DNA of 64,000 nucleotides from positions 9,209,498 to 9,273,497 of the forward strand of contig OU964921.1 in NCBI GenBank assembly GCA_918807975.1, given 5' to 3'. The DNA is from Aplidium turbinatum. Taxonomy: Eukaryota; Chordata; Ascidiacea; Aplousobranchia; Polyclinidae. Positions 32,566 to 43,854 of this stretch are shown piece by piece (position 1 is the stretch's first letter; the number at the start of each line of letters is the position of its first letter). A program made the position numbers and the translations under genes. Under the pieces are notes generated by a model. The model was not told where the DNA came from, did not search any database, and saw only the letters and a program-made list of their open reading frames with translations.

Positions 32566-34556
32566 CAGGGGTCGGCAACCTACGGCCCGCGGGCCGGATC
32601 CGGCCCGCCAAGCAAAATTATCCGGCCCGCAGCATTTTTGAAAATTGTAGTTGGCGGGCCAAAACGAACATCCCATTATTTTATGCTGCCATTTGGTTTT
32701 ACATAACAGAATTAAGATTACTAAATGTTATGTAAAACTTTCGCAATTTTTACTTTTCCATATTTATCCGTAACGCTCACTTGTAATCACGTAGCCTGTG
32801 TACTTATGCCGCAACAATGCTTAGTTAGGGCATTGTCGCCATTTTGAATTTCCTTGATATTCTTTCTCTGCGAACTGCATTTTAGAGAGAGCGACGTTGC
32901 AGGCCTGACAGATAGTTTGATAGATTTGAAGTTTTAAGAATTAGTTTGTTTGAAGGTTGATAATTTAGAAATATGTGTAGCTTAGGAAGCAGGAATTGGC
33001 CTTTTTAGTGACAGCCGGTCCAGACGGGTGCAACCTAGTTCGTACCCTGAACAGTTCGGACCCTCAGTTCGTACCCTGAAAAGATCGAGAGAAAAAATTA
33101 AAAAAAGCCGTAGTCGCTGATCGGAGTTTCCGCAAACAAACTCGAAGGTTAGGGTTAGCGGAAACCGCGGAACTGCGGAAAAATATTTGCGGAAACTGCG
33201 ATCAGCGAGGGTTAGAGCAGAGCATAGATTACTCGATGATTAGAGTTAGGGTTAGCCGAAACTGCAATTAGCAAAACTGCTGAAAAATGTTTGCGGAAAC
33301 TGCGATCAGCGAGGGTTAGGGTTAGAGCATAGATTGCTCTATAGTTGGGGTAAAGGTTAGCGGAAACTGCAGAAAAATGTTTGCGGAAACTGCGATCAGC
33401 GAGGGTTAGGGTTAGAGCATAGATTACTCTATAGTTAGGGTTAGGGTAAAAGTTAGCGGAAACTGCGGAAAAATGTTTTCGGAAACTGCGATCAGCGAGG
33501 GTTAGGGTTAGAGCATAGATTAATCTATGGTTAGAGTTAGGGTAAAGGTTAGCGGAAACTGCGGTCAGCGGAATCTACGGAAAATGTTTGCGGAAACTGC
33601 GATCAGCGAGGGTTAGGGTTAGAGCATAGATTAGCCTATGCTGGTTAAGGTTAGCGGAAACTGCAATCAGCGACTTCGGCTTTGTGCTATCTTTCTCTCG
33701 ATCTTTTCAGGGGGAAAATTTTAAAATGTTTGCGGAAACTGCGATCAGCGACTTCCGCTTTTTTTAATTTTTTCTTTCGATCTTTATAGGGTACGAACTG
33801 AGGGTCCGAACTGTTCAGGGTACGAACTAGGTTGCATCCGTCCAGACTTTTAAATTACTTTATTTTTTAGAGTTATAATTTACTCCCAGTTCCATTTTTC
33901 CGTTTTTTTCAACAAGTGATTCTTGTCTTTGAAAAATTTGCTGCTTGTTAGAATCCACCAAGCATAGGAAATTATCACAAAGCGCCTTTGTACCCGCGAC
34001 CTATCGATCACGGGTCGCTTTGTTATAGTAAACTAGGTTTGGGGCAAAATTTAGCTTAAGCTTGCAGAAGGTAGCATCAAGGTACTTGGCAGTTTCACCT
34101 TGAAGTCCGGTTATATTAGCCTATTTACTGCATGCTAGTTGCAGGCTACATGAGTTGCATTAGTAATAGTCAATTAACCGTATATTTAACGGCAAGTTGA
34201 GAACACAACTTACTGATGACCACTTGCAAGATGTTATGATTCTTGCCTCATCCAACCTGTCACCTGACCTTCAGAAACTTTCTAGCAGGAAACAACATCA
34301 AATATCACATTAATGTTGTGCTGTCAATAAATAAAGTACTTGGTGTTTTTCGTTACCAATTGTTACTAATTTTCTTTATATTAATCTATATAAGCCTATA
34401 GTAGCTAAATATGGAGATACTCTGATAAGAACGCCAATTTTAACAATATTATGAAAAGTAAAGAAAACGGAAGTGCAAATGGAAAACTTGTACGGCCCGT
34501 TGACATCTGCGCAGTTTTGTTTTAGCCCGCGACTGAAGAAAGGTTGCCGACCCCTG
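32566..34556. mobile_element. hAT element (2.0 kb) in the stefin relic
   Basis: Ends are CAGGGGTCGGCAACCT and AGGTTGCCGACCCCTG, flanked by exact 8-bp duplications CTTTAAAT (32558-32565 and 34557-34564). The left end is rich in GGCCCGC words. No transposase is recognised. It contains the nested element at 33026. Removing it restores a sequence collinear with the 3' end of the intact stefins. Confidence 0.9.
33026..33839. mobile_element. hAT-like MITE carrying a ~100-bp minisatellite
   Basis: Left end GGGTGCAACCTAGTTCGTAC, right end GTACGAACTAGGTTGCATCC, with duplications GTCCAGAC on both sides (33018-33025 and 33840-33847). Inverted arms of about 80 bp surround five or six tandem units of about 87-109 bp. 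Each unit contains GCGGAAACTGCGATCAGCGA and GGGTTAGAGCATAGATT. Confidence 0.85.
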
Positions 34557-35071
34557 CTTTAAATGATATTGAATAGCAAGACAAGTTGAACCTTATGCAA
34601 AGAGGGATTTTCAAAACCATTATCATCAGCTCCAAATTTGGTTTTGTCCCCACTAGTGTGGAAGGCAATCCTTTTCTTGTGGCGATTGTCTTTATTCCTA
34701 TTCTCCATCTAAAAAAATAATCCGTGCTAAGCCATTAAACATGCAAAAAGCTTTGCTTCATACTAAGAAACTTGTTTTTTATCAAAACAAAGAGAATCAT
34801 ATTTTATAGGAAAATTAATTTTTGTTTAGGTCAATATTTGTTATTTACACGCCTGTAAGTTCTAATATTTATCAAAGGTTTAAAAAACATTTATATACCT
34901 GGCTTTTTCGTGCATTTCATTTTGACCGCATGACAAAAAGAAATTTCAATACTTGAATTTTGAAACAATTAAAGAGAAAGCAGTTTTACATCTAAACAAT
35001 ATTTCACTTTAAAGATTGCTTGTACCTAGAGGAGGTGAGCATCGGCTACTTTGAACGAAATGGCCCGTTTC

Positions 35072-35502
35072 CGCGAGTCCAATCGGCGAGTCCGATTCGG
35101 CGAGTGCCGTATTCGACGAGAGCCCTTTTCGGCGAGTTCCCTATTCGGCTATTTTTTGATTTTTTTTTTAATTGTTGGGTACCGTAGCCTAATTATCATT
35201 GTCGTTTTAGGGGTTGGGGTTAGAGGTTAGGGTTAGAAGGTTAAGGGTTAGGGGTGTTAAGTGTTAGGGGGTTAAGGGTTAGGGGGTTAAGGCTAGGGGG
35301 TTAAGGCTAGGGGGTTAAGGATTAGGGGGTTAAGGGTTAGGGGGTTATTTGAACGTTTAGCGACGTTAAAATGATGTAAAAGCAGCAATGATAATTAGGC
35401 CACGGCTAATAAATATCGCCGAATAGGGCGCTCGTCGAAAAGGGCTCTAGCCGAATAGGGCACTCGCCGAATCAGACTAGCCGAATTGGACTCGCCGAAT
35501 GA
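35072..35502. mobile_element. Foldback element with GGGTTAAGG tandem core
   Basis: Arms of about 85 bp (CGAGTCCAATCGGCGAGTCC ... CCTATTCGGC) are mirrored at about 35415-35500. The core at 35200-35345 is a run of GGGGGTTAAGG(G/C)TTA-type repeats. A target duplication is not clear because the 8-kb hAT begins directly at its right edge. Confidence 0.7.
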
Positions 35503-35826
35503 TAGCAGACTAGTGTTGGGCGATATCGAATTTTCGATACGATATCTTTTCATTATCGATATTTATTTCAATATCGTTCGATTACTCGTAACTGCAAACC
35601 CCTACAAAAACGTTGCCGAAGCCAAACGGCAAAAGTTGCAATTGCTGTGAACGTTTATTACGAAAAAAATTGTACCAAACATGTAAAACAAGAAGCGAAA
35701 AATATGCTAGTCTGTCACGACCGCACTGTTTGATTTGTTGTGATGTAATAATACCAAAAGTAGCGATAAAGTGAGCAACGCGATACGCACGCTGTTACGG
35801 TAATTCACGTTGAATAACTCACGGGG

Positions 35827-37089
35827 GAGGCATTCCATTATAATTCAACAAATCCAAATGACCACTAAGTCTTCAATTTTGATGACTAAAGCAAATGTCA
35901 TAGTATGTGAAAAATGCATCTCGGCAAAAAAAAAATTGAAAATCGGACAACCGGATTTCGAGATATCGCGTTCTGAAGTTTTGTGGCTATCACTAGGTGG
36001 CGCTGTTGATGTTCCCAATGTTTTTTGATTTTAGGGTTATATTTGAGGTAGAAAGTCGGTTGAAGTGTCTATTCCAACATTTTTCATGATGCAGATTTTA
36101 AAAATGATGTCAATTTTAGTCTACAAGAATTAGCTAAGGAGTTGTGTGGCATTTAAAAAGAATTGAGGGACCAAATGCCAACCCCCAAATTTCCATGTGG
36201 GTAACAAGATATCTCAACATTTTTTTTTGTTCTTTAAAGTTTCTTGCGTATACTTCATGATAATATACTGTTTGTTTATGAGACTTTTGTCCTTTTTGCA
36301 CTATGCAACCTTTTATCAAAGCCTTGCATGAGAAGTTATATGATCTATTAATGCAATACTTGAATGATGCGTGCTTATGATGTCACAATAACAAATTACA
36401 AATTTCCCAAAAAACTTTTTTTTGTGTGAAAATTGCTTGGGAAAACCAGCCCTTGTTTCAAAATTGCAGTCAAATTTTGTTTTCCCGGGCAATTTTCACA
36501 ATAAAAAAAAGTTTTTTGAGGAAATCTGTAATTTGTTATTGTGACATCATAAGCAAGCACCATTCAAATATTGCATTAATAGATCTTTGATATAAGGTTG
36601 CATTGTGCAAAAAGGACAAAAGTCTCATAAAAAAATATTATACTATCATGAAGTATATGCAAGAAACTTTTAAGAACAGAATTTTTTTCGGGATATCTCG
36701 TTACCCACATGACAATATGAGGGTTGGCATTTCATCCCCCAAATTTTTAAAATGCCCCATAACTCCTTAGCTAATGCTTTTAGACTAAAATTGAGACCAG
36801 TTTTGAATTCTGCATTATGAAAAATGGTGGAATAGACACTTCAACCAACTTTCTACCCCAAATATAACCCTAAAATCAAAAAACACTGGGATCATCAACA
36901 GCGCCACCTAGTGACAAGCAACAAAATTTCAAAACGCGATATCTCAAAAACCACTTGTTCGATTTTCAAAATTTTTTTTTTGCCCAAATTGAAATTTTGA
37001 AAACAACAAAATATATCAAAACCAACACCTTTTGACCCCTAGTGGTTACATTTCTTTCTAAAATTTGTTGAATTATAATGGAATGCCTC
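35827..37089. mobile_element. Full-length palindromic element (1.26 kb hairpin)
   Basis: Nearly the whole element is an inverted repeat with arms of about 610 bp around a loop near 36440-36480. The ends are GAGGCATTCCATTATAATTC and GAATTATAATGGAATGCCTC. The arms differ by scattered substitutions and small indels. There is no open reading frame. Runs of G at both borders obscure the target duplication. Confidence 0.8.
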
Positions 37090-37391
37090 GGGGAGGAAAA
37101 GTAAGTTAATTTTGGGTTGATTCAACGTTCGAGTCAGCACAAATCGATTTAATTTTCCCGGCGGGTTATATTGCGTAACAACAATGCCCAATTAGAAATT
37201 TACGTTTGTTTTGCATTAATTCGACATCTAGCGACGTTGAATTATCATAAAATAACGTTAATTGCTCAACCAAGTACCGGTAACAAATTAATCGCTCCCT
37301 GCGAGAAGATTGCCTCGATTTAGGTATGCACTAACATAATTTCGGCACAGTTGGGATACTGCGAGCAACACAAGGTATGTTTGATGAAGAA

Positions 37392-37664
37392 CTAGATGTC
37401 AGAATCGGAATCATCAGATGCTATATGGGAGGATGAGATTGTCGTGTCATCACTGGAATCGAACACATCAAGAGGCTCATTGCTTGGCTGTAAATCTACA
37501 CTGTCTTCGCCGTTCGCAATGAAGCGTCCACGTTTTGCCGCTTTCGTGCTTTGATACCCATCCACACGCCTCTTTTGCAGAGCTCCATCAGGGTGTTGAC
37601 TAAGGAGCAAATCTATGGCTGTGGCATAACGACTGGGAGGAATGTCTAACCCTAACTTTGCAAG
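37392..37664 (-). CDS. Acidic C-terminal reading frame, unknown family
   Basis: Minus-strand frame with LAKLGLDIPPSRYATAIDLL, then SQHPDGALQKRRVDGYQ and a Ser/Asp-rich tail ending SDDSDSDI-stop. Across the MITE at 37674-38927 the frame continues upstream as MHEWRISVGNKNAEATR, with only the target duplication between. The MITE therefore interrupted an existing coding exon. It is probably part of the protein of the surrounding 8-kb element. No domain is recognised. Confidence 0.4.
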   Translation of the reverse strand, partial: LAKLGLDIPPSRYATAIDLLLSQHPDGALQKRRVDGYQSTKAAKRGRFIANGEDSVDLQPSNEPLDVFDSSDDTTISSSHIASDDSDSDI

Positions 37665-37673
37665 CGCTCGTGT

Positions 37674-38927
37674 CAGGGTTGAGAAAAACCCGGGTTTTTT
37701 TAAAAAAGCCCAACCCGCCCGGGTTTTTTTAAAAAAACCCGGGTTTTTTTGGGTTTTATTGGGTTTTTTTAAAAAAGATGCAAAAAAAGGTAGATTCATG
37801 CTTATTTCACCTCAAAACTACTTTTTACGAATGAAGTGCCTTTCACTCACAGTACAATGCTTGCATAACTCAATAAAATAATGCACTAAGGCTGTTGTTG
37901 CTTGAATGTTGCATCATCCATTAATTTCAAGATCAAGTTGGATGTTGCATATCCACTGATTTCTATACCAAGTTGATGCTACCGTGGTAGAAATGACATT
38001 ATTGCATCATTTGCTTTAGATTTGAAGGCAAGGAGCATTTATGCCATCATGTTTAAATATTTTTTATCATTTATAAATATATTATATATACTAATGGATG
38101 AGCAATTGAGCGATTGCGTGGCCAATGGCCATTTAGGCAAATGCTCTGAAACAGCCAAGCGTTAGAATCCAGAATCTGCGGTCCACGACATTAAGGCGCG
38201 AACAAAACGGCGCAGACAAAACGGCGCCAAAGTCAACGTAACAAGCTTAGAACCTTTTCCTCATTTTGTTAACATGTTTTGGTCAATTCCTCTTTGTCAT
38301 GAGTTGCCAAGGGTGGTGGGGGGGGACTTGTATACCAGCTCCAAAAATCCTTATTCACACATAAACTTTCGTTATGGTTGCAGAGTATTATCGTTCTATA
38401 AATTGAACTTGTTGTGTTGACTTTGGCGCCGTTATGTCTGCGCCGTTTTGCCTCTGCGCCATTTTGTCTCTGCGCCGTTTTGTCTCACGCCGTTTTGTTC
38501 GCGCCTTAATATCCTGCTTCGCAGAATCTGTAATTGGTAAATAGCCTCCTAAATTGCATTTCACATCATATATACAGACTACTGTAGAGTAGTACTTTCA
38601 CCAGTTTAACTATAAGGCCTTCTTGCATGAGTTTTAGTGTAGTATACACAAAGGGGTATTACTTGATTTTTGTGTACTGTACAATATCCACTGCGTTTTC
38701 AGTTTATTCTTGGAAAGTTACTTCACAATCACATCCTTAAGTCCTAATTTAAAGTTTGTTTTAAGTGCCTTGTAGTGTTTTTGTTCATTTTTTCAATTTT
38801 CTAGTAAAAACTGGACAAATATGATGCTCTGGGTTTTTTTATGGGTTTTTTTGGTTTTTTTTAAGTGGGTTTTTTTGAAAAAACCCACCCGGGTTTTTTT
38901 GGGTCGGGTAAAATACCGACAACCCTG
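37674..38927. mobile_element. hAT MITE with poly-GGGTTTTTTT ends
   Basis: It starts CAGGGTTGAGAAAAACCCGG and ends GTAAAATACCGACAACCCTG, with 8-bp duplications GCTCGTGT (37666-37673 and 38928-38935). Both subterminal regions consist of AACCCGGGTTTTTTT-type words. It carries a TTAA MITE at 38195. Confidence 0.85.
38195..38505. mobile_element. TTAA MITE nested in the hAT MITE
   Basis: TTAA on both sides (38191-38194 and 38506-38509) and ends GGCGCGAACAAAACGGCG / CGCCGTTTTGTTCGCGCC. CAAAACGGCGC words are repeated inside both ends. A TTAA target fits piggyBac- or Kolobok-type mobilisation. Confidence 0.8.
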
Positions 38928-40085
38928 GCTCGTGTGGCCTCGGCATTTTTATTGCCGACGCTAATGCGCCATTCATGCATCTGCGTCGGCAATCACCTCG
39001 GCTATTGCCGACACTAATTTCGAAGACTGAGAAACTCTTTTCTTAATTAGAACAAAAATATCGAAAAGTATCGAAATATCGAGTATTTTTTCAAATATCG
39101 TATAGTCAAAGTGGCAAATGCGCCCGCCGGTCTACTGAGTGTGTAATGCGCGCTTGCCCTCACAGAAATATTTTTCACTCTTTTCTCAGCAAATAAAAAC
39201 CACAACTATTTAATATATACTTCCTTGAATTCCCAAACGGAATTTCAATGCAAATGAACTTACGCTTTCGTCACAATCCACTTTTTATTTTACGCTACTC
39301 AAAACCGCAACGCTAATGCGCGCCACAAACTTTCTAACTGACTTCGGCAATTTCGCTCAAATTTGTTTTAGAAAGACCGCAGAGATTAAATCTTTTTTTT
39401 TATTTTAAGGGGAGTTCTTCAGCTATGATTTGAGAGAAATGGAACAAAAAAAATCCATTCCAGCGAAGAGCAAGCCGAGAGTGTGCGCATTGAAGGTGTG
39501 ATTGGAGGAAAGAGTTCAGTTGGAGCAAAGTTATAAAGAATGTGATGTCAATTATTTGTACAATAAATCATTATACATGCGACTAATACAGAAAGGAGTG
39601 GTAAATATAGGTTGCTAAATATCACAGGAGATAGCTGGGTTGTATCAGACCGTGAAGTCACGTGATCAGCCACGAGGAAGATGATCAATCAATCAAATAA
39701 TTTGTTATCTCAGGCAAGTAAAAGTAAAACGCAGTTCCAGACAGAATAATAGCATTAATTACAAATTACAAGGTGCCTTTAGTAACTGGACAGTGAAAGA
39801 CTACACTGGAGGTCACCGATTCATCTTTTTTTGTAACTTTAAAGTTAAATCATTTTGAGTGCTTGATGTGAAGCTAGGCAGCTAAACAAAACTTTGAGAG
39901 TATAAAAATCTGATAAGTCGCTCCCAGCTAGGCGAGTTTTATTATAATTTTTTTTCAACAAACCCAACTAAACTTACAATTAGAATGAATTCAATTATTT
40001 TTTTAAATAAAAAAATAATTTGCAGCTTGATATTGTATTATTAATCAAAAATTATCATTTTTAATTGCGACTGGCATCGAACAAG

Positions 40086-42228
40086 ATGAGTAGAAACGTA
40101 GATTGGAGAATAGAAGACATGGAGAAAGCTTTGAATGAGATAAAAAATGGAAGTATTTCGATTAGAGGTGCTGGAAAAAAATTTGGAATTCCCGAAAGCT
40201 CAATCCGAAAACGTATGAAGAAAGAGGATGGATTTCCAGACATGAAAGTGGGGAGACAGCAAGAACTGAACAATGAATAGAGAGTGCACTGGCCGAATGC
40301 ATCAGAATTTTATGCCAGCATGGATTTAGTCCAACGGTTGCTGATGTGTTGGACTTGGTACAGGAGTATGTTGCTCGACACAATATGACGACACGATTTA
40401 AGGAAGGGCGTCCTGGTAAATGCTGGCTCGAAAATTTTATGATGCGCCACCACCTATCCTTAAAAAAAGCAAACATAATCAGCCGAGCAAGGAAGCCGAT
40501 AACCGCAAATCCATTTGTAATTTTTCCGTTTTACGAGCTACTTGAGGAATTGATTTCGTCGAACAATTTATCTGCAAATCAAATTTGGAATTGCGATGAG
40601 ACCGGATTTCCCCACGATCCAAACTCCTGTAGGGTAATCGGAGCAAAAGGAAAGTGGCGTATAACGTCACCCCGGGCCCTGCACGCCAGAATACCACAGT
40701 CCTGGCAAGCTGTAGTGCAGCAGGAGAAGTTATTGCGCCAATGATTGTGTTTGAAGAAAAAAATCTTCAAACATCATGGAAAGGAAGCCGAAGTCATCCT
40801 GGCTTTCTTTATGCAGTAAGCGAAAAAGGGTGGATGACCAGCAGCATTTTTCATGCCTGGTTTCTTGAATTTATTCGCAAAGTTCCCCACCGTCCATTGC
40901 TTCTCATAGTTGATGGTCACATAAGTCATGTCTCAGTGGAAGTGATAAGAGCAGCAATGGACAACAACGTCATTCTTCTCAAGCTGCCTCCTCATGTCAC
41001 TGACGTTCTGCAACCCTTAGACGTCACATGCTTTGGCCCTCTGAAGAAGAAATGGTCAGCTGTCTTGGAAGCTCGTGCTAGTGTGAGTGGAAGCCGAAAT
41101 GCCATGACAAAAGCTGATTTTGTCGACGAATTAGCCGAAGTCTGGTTTGAGAGTCTCAGCCAAAGCAATGTCATCAGCGGCTTCAAGTCAACAGGAATTT
41201 TTCCTGTTAACAAAACAAAATATCCGCAATCTCGGTTTCACCCTCGCTTGCTGAAAAGATACGAAAAATGGGAAGCCGAAGGAAAAGAAGAAAGTATGGA
41301 ATTAATGGCAACTAGTATCCATACTCCAAAAAAGACTCAGCCTCCACCTGATGCGCAAACATCTGCACAAGACTCGCAGTGCTCAGGATACTGTCAATTA
41401 CTCGGCCCAATGCCAACAGCAGACCCCGGTGAAGGCAAAATGTGGAGCTCCTATCCCTAACATTTGGGCTCCTATCCCTAACTTACATCAACACCAATTC
41501 GAAAAGATTGTCCCTCATTCGAAGAGCTTCTTCTAGAAAAAGTAAAGCCCGCACAGAAACCCAAAACCACCAAACGAAGAAAAATAGATCTAGGAACAGC
41601 TGTAATATCGGATAAAAATTACATTGCAAAAATCCAACAATTACACCCCGAAAGAGAGAGAAGCAAAGCGGTGAGCATCACCACACCCAGTTCCAGCAGT
41701 TCTGCTAAAAACTTGGCAGCAGCCCCTTTTTTATCTGTTGCCCCCAAGAAATCTTCGTCCAGAACTGCAATTGTTGATTCCAAACTTGCAGAATCAATAA
41801 AATATTGGAAGTTTCTCTCACCACCAAAGGAGGAAAGCAAATTGATTGGAACTTGGTGTGCTTGCCTCTATCCATGTGGAAAAAGGGATCTGCTATATAT
41901 TGGGAGGATTCGACGACGATTTTTGATTTAAGAAAAATGTGCTCTAAAGGCTTTAGAAATCGATTGTAATGTGATGGAAGAGGCAGGAGAGCAAGGACAA
42001 TATCGTAACCTACCAGAACACTTACCACAGGACATTGGCATCTTTAATATTGAAGATGTCATGTCCGCAGCAAAGATGGTCCCTCTGCGTGGATCGAAAT
42101 GGAAATTAGAAGATGCTGCTAAAATGGCAGAATTTTTTCAAGACTTTAAAAGAGCAGACCAACAATATTTGACCGAAATGCAAGAGCATATTTTGACCGA
42201 AATAAAAGAGCAGACCAACAATATTTGA
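40086..42228 (+). pseudogene. pogo/jerky-like transposase with long C-terminal extension
   Basis: The N-terminal helix-turn-helix (WRIEDMEKALNEIKNGSISI ... IPESSIRKRMK) and the second DNA-binding block (LDLVQEYVARHNMTTRFKEG) precede a DDE domain. The catalytic Asp residues are visible as WNCDETGF, LLIVDGHISH and LQPLDVTCFG. One frameshift lies near 40278 and another of one base near 40652; otherwise the core reads well to 41460. Beyond that, broken frames continue with GTWCACLYPCGKRDLLYIGR, RNLPEHLPQDIGIFNIEDVM and KWKLEDAAKMAEFFQDF, an unusual C-terminal part. The start codon at 40086 (MSRNVDWR) is preferred; 40065 is also in frame. Confidence 0.85.
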
Positions 42229-42239
42229 CAGTATCAACA

Positions 42240-43300
42240 ATATTTGACCGAATGCAGCACAATTAAACCATTTTGGTCTCAAAAAGTGATGTTTTTTTGT
42301 TGATATTTGATGATAATTAATTGTCAGTGATGTAGCCCAGTAAACCTATAAATTCTAACTTATTTTTAACTGTTTGCCTGTTCTTGTAACTAAAATAATA
42401 CTGTTTTGAAATGGATGGTTTTTCCCTGTTGCTTACGGCTAGGCCTACGTCTCCGACTCGCAAATTATGTCCTGTGCTATTATGCTTTGCGTTTGTCTTC
42501 GTGCTTAAAATTTCAACACTCAATTAAATGACTGTTTTTATGGTTGTCATATAATGTGAAGGCAGCAAGTCAGACTGGGTCAACACAAAAGGGTAAACTA
42601 ACCTAACGCTTTAACCATCTGAGCTTCACAGCCTATATTGGTTGAGCTTTACAGAGTGTTAACTTATGCTAATCGTACAAATCACTCGATTTACAAACAA
42701 ATGACAAGTGTTTGCACGCGGTTAGCTATACTTTTTCACTGTGCCGCTCTCGGCCCTGCTAACCTGACAGACCTCAACGATGACACCCTTCACTGGCTGC
42801 AATGATTGGAAGGAATCGCATAAACTGCCGTTTCATAAGCAAGAAGCTATACTTTTCATCACTACATCTTTGCTCAAAAAAACACTCAGTATATTTTCTA
42901 CATAATCTTTAATTTTTGAAAACATAGCTCGCATCTTCCACTGGTATATATCTTGACTAAAAGAACGCTGCAATAGTCTTAGTAGTTATAAATAAGAATG
43001 TTGATACTCTGCACTCTTGCGATCGCTTCCATTTAATAAACTGAACAGGATAAAATTGCTTGCACTTTATCTTTCGCTGGAATTCTGCATTCTTGCTTGG
43101 AGTGGTCTATAAAAACAAGTTTGTGTAAATGGTGAAACATAATTATACGATGTAATAACAATCAGGTCAAATTTTACTGTGCTACACACAGCCAACAAAC
43201 AAATTTCTATAGATTTGAACACTGCGTGTTGCTTTATCTAATTCGGGTGCGCATTGTCTAATGCGAGCACGCATTATTATCTAATGCGCCCGGACGCATT
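42240..43300. other. 3' part of the pogo element, no gene
   Basis: AT-rich, with short repeats of CAACAATATTTGACCGAA near 42170-42260 and AATGCG(C/A) words toward the right end. Confidence 0.4.
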
Positions 43301-43854
43301 TCCAGAATCGATATGTAATGCGCACTGCTACACTTCAATGCGCCATTCCTTATGTTGATGGCTGTTTCGGCTAAAACATTTATGAAGGTCTAAGGAGATG
43401 GAATGGAGCAAAAAAAACAACAATTTTTGGAAATCACTCCTGAGGTTTGTTTTGGCAGCAGTTGTAAGTGCGCATTTGCTGGTTTGGCTATATCGTTTTT
43501 TTTTTTCAATATCGCCCAACACTATAGCAGACCCACTTTGAAAGTAACCAGCTACAGCTACAGTATGCCAAAAGAGTGGCGTATCTGCTACTCACTACCA
43601 GTCGATGATAAGTAATGTGCTACCAATCCCTCCACTCAAATCAAAACTAGCATGTGCTATCGCTATTGTCTTCAGCTGACACTGGAAAGTGGAAAGCTCT
43701 ATTCATGTACAGCGCTTTGTGAAGTCAAAATGACCTGAAATTTCAAATGATGTCACGTTTCAGTACGGTACCACATTTGTTTACAGTTTCAATGTCGTTA
43801 TGAAAAACATGATTTAAATGAAGTTTTATTTTTATGCTCCAGTGTTTCCTTCAA

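Larger units (their letters stand above)
32450..34576 (+). pseudogene. Stefin exon 3 relic, split by a hAT
   Basis: It reads IRVGGEN and then, one frame over after a small deletion, HADMYKNLPLYGGELSLTAV and EANKTKYDPLN, ending DIE-stop at 34574-34576 beyond the inserted hAT. It is homologous to exon 3 of the two intact stefins. The AG acceptor is missing (TTTTTTTGATT), exons 1 and 2 are absent, and the transposon lies within the last codons. The 3' flank (to about 35030) also matches the flank of the intact genes, so this is a third, dead member separated by about 18 kb. Confidence 0.8.
39103..43311 (+). mobile_element. pogo-type (Tc1/mariner superfamily) transposon
   Basis: It encodes the pogo transposase at 40086-42228. 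TA dinucleotides border imperfect inverted ends: TAGTCAAAGTGGCAAATGCGC on the left, and the complement of GACGCATTTCCAGAATCGA on the right. The AATGCGC words recur subterminally on both sides. End positions are approximate because the surrounding hAT sequence also contains AATGCGCC words. Confidence 0.6.
35511..43524. mobile_element. 8-kb hAT-like nest with intact outer ends
   Basis: The left end TAGTGTTGGGCGATATCG and the right end CAATATCGCCCAACACTA are inverted repeats, and exact 8-bp duplications TAGCAGAC flank them (35503-35510 and 43525-43532). Its own DNA is only about 1.3 kb (35511-35826, 37090-37673, 38928-39102 and 43312-43524). The rest is nested insertions: a 1.26-kb palindrome, a hAT MITE that itself contains a TTAA MITE, and a pogo-type element. 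An acidic reading frame of unknown family (see 37392) belongs to it. Confidence 0.75.
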
